Positions 35,080-43,091 of a DNA stretch of 64,000 bases are shown here, one piece after another. Location of the stretch: positions 1 to 64,000 of the forward strand of contig CANLWG010000023.1 in NCBI GenBank assembly GCA_947494715.1, written 5' to 3'. Every line of letters begins with the position of its first letter. Position 1 is the stretch's first letter. A program made the translations under genes and the position numbers. Under the pieces are notes generated by a model, which saw nothing but the letters and a program-made list of their open reading frames with translations, did not search any database and was not told the origin of the DNA. The DNA is from an uncultured Flavobacteriaceae bacterium (GTDB taxonomy: Bacteria > Bacteroidota > Bacteroidia > Flavobacteriales > Flavobacteriaceae).

Positions 35080-36624
35080 ATGAATTGGAAAAAAATATGG
35101 AAATACATACTTATGCTGCTAACCGTAGGATTCGTACTCCTTTGGTATTTTTCAGAACGCAAAATAAGTAGAATATATGGAGGTCTTACGGAGAAAGTCA
35201 GCGCTGATAGCTTCCTCCTTGATGCACATCCTGTCTTGATCAAAAATATCAGTGTCCTTTCTCAAGATGGAAAACGGTTTGTGCCCCATCAATCCGTATT
35301 GGTAGAAGAAGGCTTAATAGTTTCCATTGACTCAATTATAGACGATTCCCAAGATGCAAAAATCATCGACGGAGCAGATAAATTTTTAATCCCTGGCCTT
35401 ATAGACTCTCACGTACACTTGCTGAAGAGCCCTAACGATCTATTGCTATATATCGCCAATGGGGTTACGGAAATTCGAGAAATGATGGGTGATGAAGTTC
35501 ATTTGCAATGGAGACAAGAAATCGGGCAAGGGAAACGGATCGGGCCAGACATGTACATTGCCTCACCTAGAATAGCGAGTTTTGGAAAGGTTGAGGGCTG
35601 GTTTATGAATTGGACCCAAGGATTTGAATCGGTCAAGAATGAAAAAGAGGCAAAACGGCTTGTTGAGGAGATGGCAGAAAAGGGTTATGATGGCATTAAG
35701 ATTTATTCTCAATTAAATGCGGACGGTTACAAGTCCATAAATAAGCTCTCCCCAAAAAGCGATCTGGATGTTATAGGCCATATTCCGTTTAGTGTGGACC
35801 TTGAGGACTTTTTAATGTCCAACCAAGAGGAAGTAGCCCACTTGGAAGAACTCATGAAACCGATACTTTGGGAAAATGGGGGATTTGATGGCATAAAGAA
35901 CCAAACAGACGCCAATGATTTTCTAGCCGCTGTGGACAAAAAGACCAAGGAACTTGCGCCAGGGTTGGCTGAAAAAGATATCGTCGTAACCACTACCCTT
36001 TGGCTTATGGAAAGCTTTGTAAAACAAAAATTCAGTATAGACCAGATCTTAAGCGAAGTAGAACTGACCTATGTAAATCCCGGTTTAAGTGAGTGGGACG
36101 AAAATATACCCGGCCTGGGATGGTTACCGACCGTGAATCGGTATCGAATCTTAGATGTCGAAACCTTTACTCCCTCCCAGTTGGAGCGAATAAAAATCTT
36201 TTGGGCAGCTTATGCCGAGGCATGCAGGATTACACTACGTAACCTAAATGAAAACGGCGTAAGAATACTGGCGGGAACCGATGCAAATGTACCCTGCGCG
36301 GTACCGGGTTTTTCGCTACATGATGAATTGGTGAGTTTAAGGGAGGCAGGTATGTCTACAACCGAAGTATTGCAATCCGTTACAAGGGAACCTGGTGAAT
36401 GGCTAGGTAAGAATACAGGCGTACTCAAGAACGGGGCTAAGGCCAACCTGGTTATACTGGATAAGAATCCCCTGATGGACATCGCCAACACCCGAAGCAT
36501 AAACTCGGTTATGGTCAATGGGCGGTATTATGAAAAATCAGTGCTGAAGGATATGCTTAATGCCGTCAAAAACAACAATGAAGCAAGTAGGACGGTGGAT
36601 ATTGCACAGTACTCCAAAAAATAA
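35080..36624 (+). CDS. Exported/membrane-anchored amidohydrolase
   Basis: 514 aa from the ATG at 35080, giving an N-terminal transmembrane anchor (ILMLLTVGFVLLWYF) without a lipobox. The longer GTG start at 35011 is less natural. Metal-site elements: LIPGLIDSHVHL (HxH), GYDGIKIYSQ (candidate carboxylated Lys), VIGHIPFSV and VAHLEEL (His), LAGTDANVPCAVPG (Asp). The closing block LKNGAKANLVILDKNPL is the family's C-terminal sandwich. It is diverged from the amidohydrolase at 0.2 kb. Substrate unknown. Confidence 0.85.
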   Translation: MNWKKIWKYILMLLTVGFVLLWYFSERKISRIYGGLTEKVSADSFLLDAHPVLIKNISVLSQDGKRFVPHQSVLVEEGLIVSIDSIIDDSQDAKIIDGADKFLIPGLIDSHVHLLKSPNDLLLYIANGVTEIREMMGDEVHLQWRQEIGQGKRIGPDMYIASPRIASFGKVEGWFMNWTQGFESVKNEKEAKRLVEEMAEKGYDGIKIYSQLNADGYKSINKLSPKSDLDVIGHIPFSVDLEDFLMSNQEEVAHLEELMKPILWENGGFDGIKNQTDANDFLAAVDKKTKELAPGLAEKDIVVTTTLWLMESFVKQKFSIDQILSEVELTYVNPGLSEWDENIPGLGWLPTVNRYRILDVETFTPSQLERIKIFWAAYAEACRITLRNLNENGVRILAGTDANVPCAVPGFSLHDELVSLREAGMSTTEVLQSVTREPGEWLGKNTGVLKNGAKANLVILDKNPLMDIANTRSINSVMVNGRYYEKSVLKDMLNAVKNNNEASRTVDIAQYSKK

Positions 36625-36645
36625 TCTAGGGCACATCATGAACTT

Positions 36646-36678
36646 ATAGCTGGATTTCCAAGGAGAAATTCCGGCTAT
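36646..36678 (+). terminator. Terminator-like hairpin after the amidohydrolase gene
   Basis: ATAGCTGGATTTC and GAAATTCCGGCTAT are complementary over 12-13 positions, around a 6 nt loop. There is no long T run after it, so it could be weak or a protein-binding structure. Confidence 0.35.
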
Positions 36679-36730
36679 CAATTATCTTTACAAAGGCTTT
36701 AAAACCGGCCGACATTTTTCCAGAAACCAA

Positions 36731-37198
36731 ATGATGTCTTCAATTCAGCTCGCCAATCGGTTCAGGGAAGTAATTCTGAACGGAAAATGGATTGCAAATA
36801 CAAACGTACAAGATCAACTCCGTAATGTCAGCCTGGAACAGGCCGTGATCGAGATTGACAACTTGAATACTATTGCCAAACTAACTTTTCACTTAAACTA
36901 TTATATTTCCGGAGTATTGAACGTTTTTGAAGGAGGTGACCTAGAAATTCGAGATAAATTTAGTTTTGACCTCCCAAAAATGAATTCGGAACAGGAATGG
37001 AGCGACCTTACCACTAATCTTTTTTCAAATGCGGAAAAATTTGCAAACCATGTTGAACATATGTCGGAAGAAAAACTCAATGCGGAATTTGTGAATACGG
37101 ATTATGGTGATTTTCGAAGAAATATTGAAGGTATGATCGAACACTCTTACTATCATCTAGGGCAAATTGTATTGTTAAGGAAAATGCTTGACCAATAA
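36731..37198 (+). CDS. DinB-family (DUF1572-like) protein
   Basis: 155 aa four-helix bundle. Conserved metal-binding His are visible in LTFHLNYYISGV and in EHSYYHLGQIVLL, the arrangement of DinB/YfiT putative metalloenzymes, often thiol-S-transferase-like. Substrate unknown. The gene ends just before GACAGCTAAC (37202-37211), a left junction end. Confidence 0.75.
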   Translation: MMSSIQLANRFREVILNGKWIANTNVQDQLRNVSLEQAVIEIDNLNTIAKLTFHLNYYISGVLNVFEGGDLEIRDKFSFDLPKMNSEQEWSDLTTNLFSNAEKFANHVEHMSEEKLNAEFVNTDYGDFRRNIEGMIEHSYYHLGQIVLLRKMLDQ

Positions 37199-37201
37199 AT
37201 G

Positions 37202-37469
37202 ACAGCTAACGTCCAAGGTCGCCTTTGATACATCGATACCAATGGCTTCTTCGTAATTTTCATAATTTTAAAATTGACAGTTAAATACGTGGCAAAAACT
37301 ATTTCCTTTATCGAGTGCCGATCCACCTAGTATTCCAATTGGTTCTATGCAACTTTTAGGAGAAAAGAGGACTGATACGTCTAGTAAGGCTTAACTTAGA
37401 GACCGTTTTAGTTCTCCTCTTTCTCTTATTCAAGTTATGAATTCAAAGTAAAGGAGACCGTTACCAACT
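37202..37469. repeat. Cassette junction (attC-like) 11
   Basis: Left end GACAGCTAAC (37202-37211), right end GAGACCGTTACCAACT (GTT 37460-37462). Longer than other junctions (268 bp), no gene inside. The right end begins the first of four cassettes with perfectly matched ends. Confidence 0.65.
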
Positions 37470-37523
37470 ATTTTGAAAAAACCATCAAGATTTAAAAAAG
37501 TCGGAAGATGGAAAAATAGGATT

Positions 37524-38081
37524 ATGAAGAAAAAAACGAGAAAAGCAATTAGAAAATTTTTAAACAGTAGCGGACTGTCAGCTATAATTGGTGTTATTAT
37601 TGGAGGTTTAATTACCGCTTACATTTCATTTGAATCACAAAATCTAACAATTGAAAATCAGCAGAAAGAATTCAAAAATCAATATCTAATTCAAAAGAAT
37701 TCTCAGCTATCAATATTGTTAGAAGATTTTATCGACAACTTACTAGCTTTTGGAATGACTAAAATGGAGGAAAGTACAACTAGAGACAGTATTTTAGTCA
37801 ATATGAATAGTGCATCTCTAAAAATCATGCTGCTAAAAAATGATAAAATTGGCAGTAAATGTCTAGAGGTTACTGAAATTATGGATTCTTTACGAAGAAC
37901 TGGTACAGGTTCGATTTCAGAAATTCATACTAAGGCTATTGGCGATTGGTCATATACGGTTCAAAATGAAATGAAAAAAATTGAATATGAAATTGATGAT
38001 TATTTAATTACCAAAGAAGTTCTAGAACTATTTAAAGATGTGAAGAATGGAGAAAATGACAATTATAAAATAGTTGAATAG
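37524..38081 (+). CDS. Single-pass membrane protein, unknown function
   Basis: 185 aa from ATG at 37524, 64 nt after GTTACCAACT. Basic N-terminus (KKKTRKAIRKFL), one membrane helix (LSAIIGVIIGGLITAYISF) and a long helical, exported or cytoplasmic coiled region with no known motif. I do not recognise it. The next gene, 45 bp downstream, encodes another membrane protein, and both share one cassette. Confidence 0.55.
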   Translation: MKKKTRKAIRKFLNSSGLSAIIGVIIGGLITAYISFESQNLTIENQQKEFKNQYLIQKNSQLSILLEDFIDNLLAFGMTKMEESTTRDSILVNMNSASLKIMLLKNDKIGSKCLEVTEIMDSLRRTGTGSISEIHTKAIGDWSYTVQNEMKKIEYEIDDYLITKEVLELFKDVKNGENDNYKIVE

Positions 38082-38126
38082 TTACAGTATTTCTGAAGAA
38101 CAGAAATTTTAGACTTTAAATAAATA

Positions 38127-38777
38127 ATGGGTAAAAAAAAACATAACTTTTTAATTACATTTTTTTTAACCTTCATTGGTTTAACAGCAATAGTCCTAAT
38201 TGTTGAAAATTTATTTGGTGCAACAGTTGCAGGGGTTATCGGAGCCATCGCAGCGGGAATAGTTTTAAAGTATTTTGAAAAACTAGATTTAAAACCTACA
38301 ATTTCTGTAAAGGCTCCAAAAAGATTCAAAAATACTGCCTACTCAACCTTAGTATCAATTCTCATATTGATTGGTTTTATTGGTATTGTTAGAGGTATAC
38401 TACAATATGCTATTGTGTTTTTTGGAGATGATGTCTTTTGTAATTTATCCTATATTGCCTTTGCAACCTTATTAGACTGGAGCTCTTTCATTTTTTCTGG
38501 ACTATTAATTGGTAAAATCTATCCAAAAAGAGCTCTTGCCTTAACCTACATTGCCTCCGTAACAGCATTTTTAATATTTTACCCTGAAATTTATCTACAA
38601 GAGTCATTTGATAAATTTGCTTGTTTATTTGATGGTTTCTCAGGCGAGTACTCCGAAGATTTTAGTGATGGGTTTACTTTTGGAGCAAAAATCGGTGGAG
38701 TTATTGGTTTCATTGTACGCGGATACGTCGCAGTATTATTTGCAAAAATTGCTATCAGAAAATTGAAAAATAATTAA
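38127..38777 (+). CDS. Polytopic membrane protein, unknown function
   Basis: 216 aa, very hydrophobic, with about five helices (FLITFFLTFIGLTAIVLIVE; GVIGAIAAGIVLKYF; LVSILILIGFIGIVRGIL; IGGVIGFIVRGYVAVLFA). No known domain is recognised. Second gene of the cassette that is closed by AGTTGGTAAC (38830-38839), the exact reverse complement of its start. Confidence 0.55.
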   Translation: MGKKKHNFLITFFLTFIGLTAIVLIVENLFGATVAGVIGAIAAGIVLKYFEKLDLKPTISVKAPKRFKNTAYSTLVSILILIGFIGIVRGILQYAIVFFGDDVFCNLSYIAFATLLDWSSFIFSGLLIGKIYPKRALALTYIASVTAFLIFYPEIYLQESFDKFACLFDGFSGEYSEDFSDGFTFGAKIGGVIGFIVRGYVAVLFAKIAIRKLKNN

Positions 38778-38829
38778 ACCGCAAATGGAAGGCAATTATC
38801 AATAGACTTTTTACTCAGACGAAAAAAAC

Positions 38830-38970
38830 AGTTGGTAACAATACCTATAGCAAATAGGGCATAAAGTGCTATATTTAAAGGTTTGGGCGTATTTGCTAAG
38901 TCCGCCAAATCCTTTGGATTTGGCAATTAAAAAAGAAAAAATAATTACAAAACAAAAAGCGTTGGCAGTA
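38830..38970. repeat. Cassette junction (attC-like) 12
   Basis: 141 bp. Left end AGTTGGTAAC (38830-38839), right end GTTGGCAGTA (38961-38970). A perfect 9 bp hairpin GCCAAATCC/GGATTTGGC lies at 38904-38924. Left interior CTATAGCAAATAGGGC is shared with the junction at 41.9 kb. Confidence 0.75.
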
Positions 38971-39049
38971 AGTTAACCAGACCAACAAAAATCGAGTTTA
39001 ACTTTAAAATTTCGATTTTTTAAAAACTGAATTTAAAACCGAAACTGAA

Positions 39050-39778
39050 TTGAATAAAATACTTAAAAACGAATATTTTCAAATTACAGCAGGAGTAATA
39101 TTCGGAATTATATTATTAATTCTTTTCATCGACAAAAAGTCATTTCTTGGAATTTTTGCATTTGTTGGTTTTTTCTTTATTATCCTGAATATAATTAGGT
39201 TAATTGATGTTCTGAATGGAAAAAAATCTGACCTAAAAAAACTGATTAAAGGAACAGTTGTTGCGCCAATATTATTAGGTTCATTTATTGGCTTCGTTGC
39301 TAACGAATTTAAACATTTAGGAAATACGATAAATAACTCTGAAATTTTTAAAGAATTTGGAATATATGGTTTAATACTTGTCGTTTTTATTGTCATTTTA
39401 AGATATAGTTTTAAGCCAAAAGAAAACCGAAAATTTAGTTTTACTGGACTTTTTGCATCGCTAATAGTGTTTCCTTTATTACTTATTTCTTGCGTGACTT
39501 TAATTAACAGATACAAAGCCGAAAAGCAATTAAACCCAATGGAATCTATTGTAAGCGAAAAAGAGTCAAAAATTGACGAAAAAGACAGTAATGATTCTCA
39601 ATATTGGATTTTCACAAATGTTGGAATTTACAACGAGAAGTTCAAAGTTGAATATGAACTTTGGAATAACTTGCAAAAGAATGACACGATACTTTTGTTC
39701 ATGAAGAAAGGAAATTTAGGATATGAAATAGTTGAGCGGATTGAAAAAAAAACCTACTGCCAACATTGTATCCTATGA
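39050..39778 (+). CDS. Polytopic membrane protein, unknown function
   Basis: 242 aa from TTG at 39050 (no in-frame ATG nearby). Four to five hydrophobic helices (ITAGVIFGIILLILFI; FLGIFAFVGFFFIILNIIRL; APILLGSFIGFVA; GIYGLILVVFIVILRYSF; FASLIVFPLLLISCVTLI) and a short soluble C-terminus. No known domain. It is the only gene of a cassette whose ends GTTGGCAGTA and TACTGCCAAC match 10/10. Its last eight codons (TYCQHCIL) and stop are encoded by the following junction. Confidence 0.55.
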   Translation: MNKILKNEYFQITAGVIFGIILLILFIDKKSFLGIFAFVGFFFIILNIIRLIDVLNGKKSDLKKLIKGTVVAPILLGSFIGFVANEFKHLGNTINNSEIFKEFGIYGLILVVFIVILRYSFKPKENRKFSFTGLFASLIVFPLLLISCVTLINRYKAEKQLNPMESIVSEKESKIDEKDSNDSQYWIFTNVGIYNEKFKVEYELWNNLQKNDTILLFMKKGNLGYEIVERIEKKTYCQHCIL

Positions 39779-39980
39779 AAAGCCCTAGTCCAGTTCTTTA
39801 AACCTGCCTACGGCAGGCAGGCTATATATAATCCGCCCTTTTTAGGGGTCACCGGCATCGGTATAATCATAAGCTATAAAAATAAATATGTGGTCCGCCG
39901 CCTTGACGGGGCCAAACAAGTTGTTTTGTGATACGGTTCTTGCTGGAATTGTGGGTTCAACAGTTTTTGGTAGATCGGTG
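39755..39980. repeat. Cassette junction, copy A of a diverged direct repeat
   Basis: Left end TACTGCCAAC (39755-39764), then GTATCCTATGAAAAGCCC, AGTCCAGTTCTTTAAA, a CCTGCC/GGCAGG palindrome, GGGTCACCGGCATCGGTAT and GTTGTTTTGTGATACGGTTC. The same blocks in the same order recur at 43092-43420. It runs into the 3' end of the dehydrogenase gene. Confidence 0.7.
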
Positions 39981-40841
39981 CTCAATCACTTTGTTTCCCT
40001 TGAAATGAATAGTAAGGTCCAATCTGGATTTTAGCCTGCGCCACCTACGCATAGGATGATTTTTTATGATATAGCGTCCCAATCCTGGAGCAATTCTATT
40101 GATGGACAACAAATACACCTCAAACTTACCAACTGCAATTTGCTTTCTTTTCTTTTGCAGTCCTTTGATAATATCCTGGGCACATTCATCAGGCGTCATA
40201 CCCAAGCGATGGGAGGTCTCTACCTTACCATAGGGGGTTCCATCACCACATAGTCCCTTGGCCGTTATAGCTGTATTGATAAAGCCCGGGAGTATAAAAC
40301 TGACATTGAGCTTACAACCCATGTGCTCCGCCTTTAAGGATTCGAAAAAACCATGTAGCGCATGTTTTGAAGCCGAGTAGGCCGATCTTCCGGGGATGCC
40401 CATGACACCGGCAAAACTCGAAACAATTCCAAACCCACCATAGCCTTGTTGCAAATACATGGGCATGATTGCCTTGGTCAAAGCTACCGTACCGAAATAG
40501 TTGGTTTCCATAACCTTACGATCTACATCCAGTTCAGTTTCAATGACCAATCCTTTTTGTGCAATGCCGGCATTATGAATTACCCAATCCAAGCGATCCA
40601 TTTGCCCAACCTGGGCTATGGCGTTTTCGATGGACCTCGGATCGGTAATGTCCAATGGAAGCGTAATCAAATCTTGAAGATTGGTGCTATTTTCCTTTAA
40701 CTCGATTAATTTATCCGCCCTTCGTGCCGAAGCAATAACGATTGCTCCCAAATTATTCAATTGCATGGCCAAAGATGCGCCAATCCCTGAGGAGGCTCCG
40801 GTAATCCATACGACTTTGCCCTTGAAATCCATTTTTTTCAT
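39957..40841 (-). CDS. Short-chain dehydrogenase/reductase
   Basis: 294 aa classical SDR. NAD(P)-binding TGxxxGxG is TGASSGIG (about residues 14-21); NNAG-type strand is VIHNAGIAQKG; catalytic Ser in IVSSFAG and YSASK (Tyr, Lys). The C-terminus is longer than in minimal SDRs, as in membrane-associated DHRS7-type reductases (KNHPMRRWRRLKSRL). Substrate unknown. It is on the minus strand, unlike all the cassette genes, and its 3' end overlaps a repeat copy. Confidence 0.85.
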   Translation of the reverse strand: MKKMDFKGKVVWITGASSGIGASLAMQLNNLGAIVIASARRADKLIELKENSTNLQDLITLPLDITDPRSIENAIAQVGQMDRLDWVIHNAGIAQKGLVIETELDVDRKVMETNYFGTVALTKAIMPMYLQQGYGGFGIVSSFAGVMGIPGRSAYSASKHALHGFFESLKAEHMGCKLNVSFILPGFINTAITAKGLCGDGTPYGKVETSHRLGMTPDECAQDIIKGLQKKRKQIAVGKFEVYLLSINRIAPGLGRYIIKNHPMRRWRRLKSRLDLTIHFKGNKVIEHRSTKNC

Positions 40842-40987
40842 AGATCTAAATTTTAGTGGGGAACCACGATTATAAATTGTTGAACCAAACCTATCCTAAA
40901 AAAGTAAATAGGATGTCCGAAATCCTGTATCCTTGATAAATTAGGACAACTTTCGTGTTGGTATGGTTAATAGAAAATCCTGCACCA

Positions 40988-41461
40988 ACAATATCAAACA
41001 TAAGTGCATTGTCTCATTGTTGTATTCTGTCGGGCTAAGGAGGAGTGGCTGTTGAACTTCAGAATTGAAGATATTGACGGTAAAAGAATGCTCATTGCCG
41101 TGAAAGGTGCAAAAGGAAATAAAGATAGGATGACGGTCCTAAGCCCTACCTTACTTGAGGAATTAAGGACTTACTTCAAGGAATATAGACCTAAAGAATA
41201 TTTATTTGAGGACCCTGTAAATTGCTCTTAATCCGCCTCTAGCATTTTGAGAATAATCGCCAATGCAGCCAAAAAGGCGGGTATTCAAAAAAAGTGACCC
41301 CGCATATGTTGCGCCACAGCTTTGCGACCCACTTATTGGAGGATGGAACGGATATAAGATATATTCAATTACTACTTGGACATAATTCCACCAAAACAAC
41401 CGAAATCTATACCCATGTAGCGGAAACTTCGTTCAAAGGGGTCAAAGATCTCTTATCTTAG
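40988..41461 (+). pseudogene. Decayed tyrosine recombinase (XerD-like integrase), C-terminal domain
   Basis: Catalytic-domain remnant broken by at least three frameshifts. In order: KCIVSLLYSVGLRRSG (first Arg; tail in frame 1), LLNFRIEDIDGKRMLIAVKG then AKGNKDRMTVLS (Lys block; frame 2), [17 protein letters not shown] (another shift), [20 protein letters not shown] (HxxR), then [18 protein letters not shown] (His and Tyr). One shift is in the A7 run of ATTCAAAAAAAGTG (about 41285-41294). The N-terminal arm-binding part is missing, so it is inactive. All catalytic residues R, K, HxxR, H and Y can be placed, so it decayed recently. It lies between cassettes. Confidence 0.8.
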
Positions 41462-41480
41462 TTCCACATATAAAATAAGT

Positions 41481-41518
41481 ATAGATCATTAATGATCTAT
41501 ACTCCTACGTTAGCAAAT
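41481..41518. repeat. Cassette junction right end with perfect palindrome
   Basis: ATAGATCATTAATGATCTAT (41481-41500) is a perfect 20 bp palindrome, followed by ACTCCTAC and GTTAGCAAAT (41509-41518), start of the next cassette. The left half of this junction is not recognisable; the recombinase relic is directly upstream. Confidence 0.6.
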
Positions 41519-41529
41519 ATTAAAACCAA

Positions 41530-41898
41530 ATGAGTTATTACTGGATTTTATTAATCTTGATTGCAATCCCAATAGGTCTGTTTATGAAATCTGTTTCGGA
41601 CAAATCAAAAAACTTTAACGATATTATTGAAGCGGAATTGAAAAAATACGGACTGAAGTATGTGAATTCTATGTACCCTGGACTTTTCAAAGTAGGACCA
41701 TTTAAAAAACTGGAAATAACAATAGGTAAACCAATGATTAACAATGGAGCAATTCAATACGAACACACCTACTATCGAATAGTTGAACTAGAAACAAAAA
41801 AGAAACGAAAAGAAAAGATTTGGGCTAAAATTGAAACTAGTTGGTTTAAAGACACCCGAATTGAATTTAAGCCACGATTGTCTGAGATAAAAAAATAA
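41530..41898 (+). CDS. Small single-pass membrane protein, unknown function
   Basis: 122 aa. N-terminal membrane helix (YWILLILIAIPIGLFM) followed by a basic soluble domain rich in Lys (PFKKLEITIGKPMINNGAIQ). Nothing known is recognised. It is 21 nt after GTTAGCAAAT, and the closing ATTTGCTAAC (41900-41909) begins one base after its stop. Ends match 10/10. Confidence 0.55.
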   Translation: MSYYWILLILIAIPIGLFMKSVSDKSKNFNDIIEAELKKYGLKYVNSMYPGLFKVGPFKKLEITIGKPMINNGAIQYEHTYYRIVELETKKKRKEKIWAKIETSWFKDTRIEFKPRLSEIKK

Positions 41899-41899
41899 C

Positions 41900-42100
41900 A
41901 TTTGCTAACACTGTATATAGCAAATAGGGTGATTAGTGGTTTACGAAAGTTTACTGCTATTTACCAACACCGCCAAATCGTTGATTTGGCTTTTAAGAAT
42001 GAATAAGTTAAAAACAAAATACAACGCTTTGGCTCAGTGCAAACCTGAAAGTTTATCGCTTTCTATTGCCCTACTTGCCATATACTAAACGTTGTATGTA
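41900..42100. repeat. Cassette junction (attC-like) 13
   Basis: 201 bp. Left end ATTTGCTAAC (41900-41909), right end GTTGTATGTA (42091-42100). The arms GTATATAGCAAATAGGG (41913-41929) and CCCTACTTGCCATATAC (42069-42085) are complementary at 15 of 17 positions. A perfect hairpin GCCAAATC/GATTTGGC lies at 41972-41990. The best-preserved junction in the window. Confidence 0.8.
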
Positions 42101-42119
42101 ATGCCGAATAAACATATCT

Positions 42120-43082
42120 ATGTATAATCAAGAATATTTAGAAAATCTTATAAGTGAAGGTGTTGAAGAAAATCTATCTCTTGAATACAAGTCTGCTCCG
42201 GCTTTAAATAAAGCCGATCAAAAAAAAGTCAATGAAATTGCAAAAGATGTTTCAGCTTTTGCCAACGCAGATGGTGGTATACTGATTTATGGTATTCAAG
42301 AAAATGACCATCTTCCAGAAAGAATTGACCCAATAAAAAGAAGTTTTGTAAGTCGAGAATGGTTAGAGCAAAAGATACAAGACTGCATTAGGCCCAAAAT
42401 TGAAAATATCCGAATACATCCAATTAAAATAGATAATGACAACGATAAAGTTGCCTATCTAGTCGAGATTCCGAAGAGCACCACCGCTCATCAAGCATCT
42501 GATAAAAAATACTATCGAAGGCATAATTTCAATGTTTTGGCTATGTACGATCACGAAATACGTGATGTCTTTAATAGAACAAAACATCCAAAACTTAATT
42601 TGATTTTTGAAATATGGGTTTATACATACAAATCTAGTACGCCAATCAATCCTTTAGCAGCAGGACAAGCAGAAGCCAAAAACGTAACTGATTATCATTT
42701 AAAAGTCTTTGCTAAAAATGATGGAAAGGTTTTAGCTAATTATGTAAACTGTTCGATTGACATTCCTGAGGAAATTTTCGAGGAAAATTTCGAAAATGGA
42801 CGAAATTTATTTACCACATACGAACTAGATAACAATGTCAGAGATTTGTTAGACGTTGAAATCCAATATCCAAATGTTCGGGAAAAACTTGGTCCAGCAA
42901 GAGTTGTTCCAATATTACCGACTAGAACCTTCAGACTAAATAGTGATTTCCCAAAATTGCATAAATTCTATAAAGATTATGCCGAAAAAGAAATAAGTTG
43001 GACTGTTTATGCTGATAATTCAGAGCCTCTTTCTGGGTCCATTAAGATTGGTGAGATTCAAGTAGAATACAAGAAGAACTAG
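42120..43082 (+). CDS. AlbA_2 (Schlafen-type) DNA-binding-domain protein
   Basis: 320 aa. The N-terminal 150 residues carry the AlbA_2 pattern: ENLSLEYKSAPALNKADQKK, then EIAKDVSAFANADGGILIYG and VAYLVEIPKSTTAHQASDKK with YYRRHNFN. These domains occur in putative transcriptional regulators, helicases and anti-phage proteins. The C-terminal half is beta-rich with no known match. Single gene of a cassette: 29 nt after GTTGTATGTA and closed by TACATACAAC (43092-43101), a 10/10 match. A defence role is possible but unsupported. Confidence 0.7.
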   Translation: MYNQEYLENLISEGVEENLSLEYKSAPALNKADQKKVNEIAKDVSAFANADGGILIYGIQENDHLPERIDPIKRSFVSREWLEQKIQDCIRPKIENIRIHPIKIDNDNDKVAYLVEIPKSTTAHQASDKKYYRRHNFNVLAMYDHEIRDVFNRTKHPKLNLIFEIWVYTYKSSTPINPLAAGQAEAKNVTDYHLKVFAKNDGKVLANYVNCSIDIPEEIFEENFENGRNLFTTYELDNNVRDLLDVEIQYPNVREKLGPARVVPILPTRTFRLNSDFPKLHKFYKDYAEKEISWTVYADNSEPLSGSIKIGEIQVEYKKN

Positions 43083-43091
43083 CAAGGTACA

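Noticed and set aside
40988-41461. Calling the recombinase relic an integron integrase (IntI)
   Set aside because: The IntI-specific insert was not recognised and most of the N-terminus is absent, so only XerD-like recombinase is justified.
42120-43082. AlbA_2 protein as part of an anti-phage defence island
   Set aside because: No helicase, nuclease or other defence partner is next to it; the domain alone is not enough.
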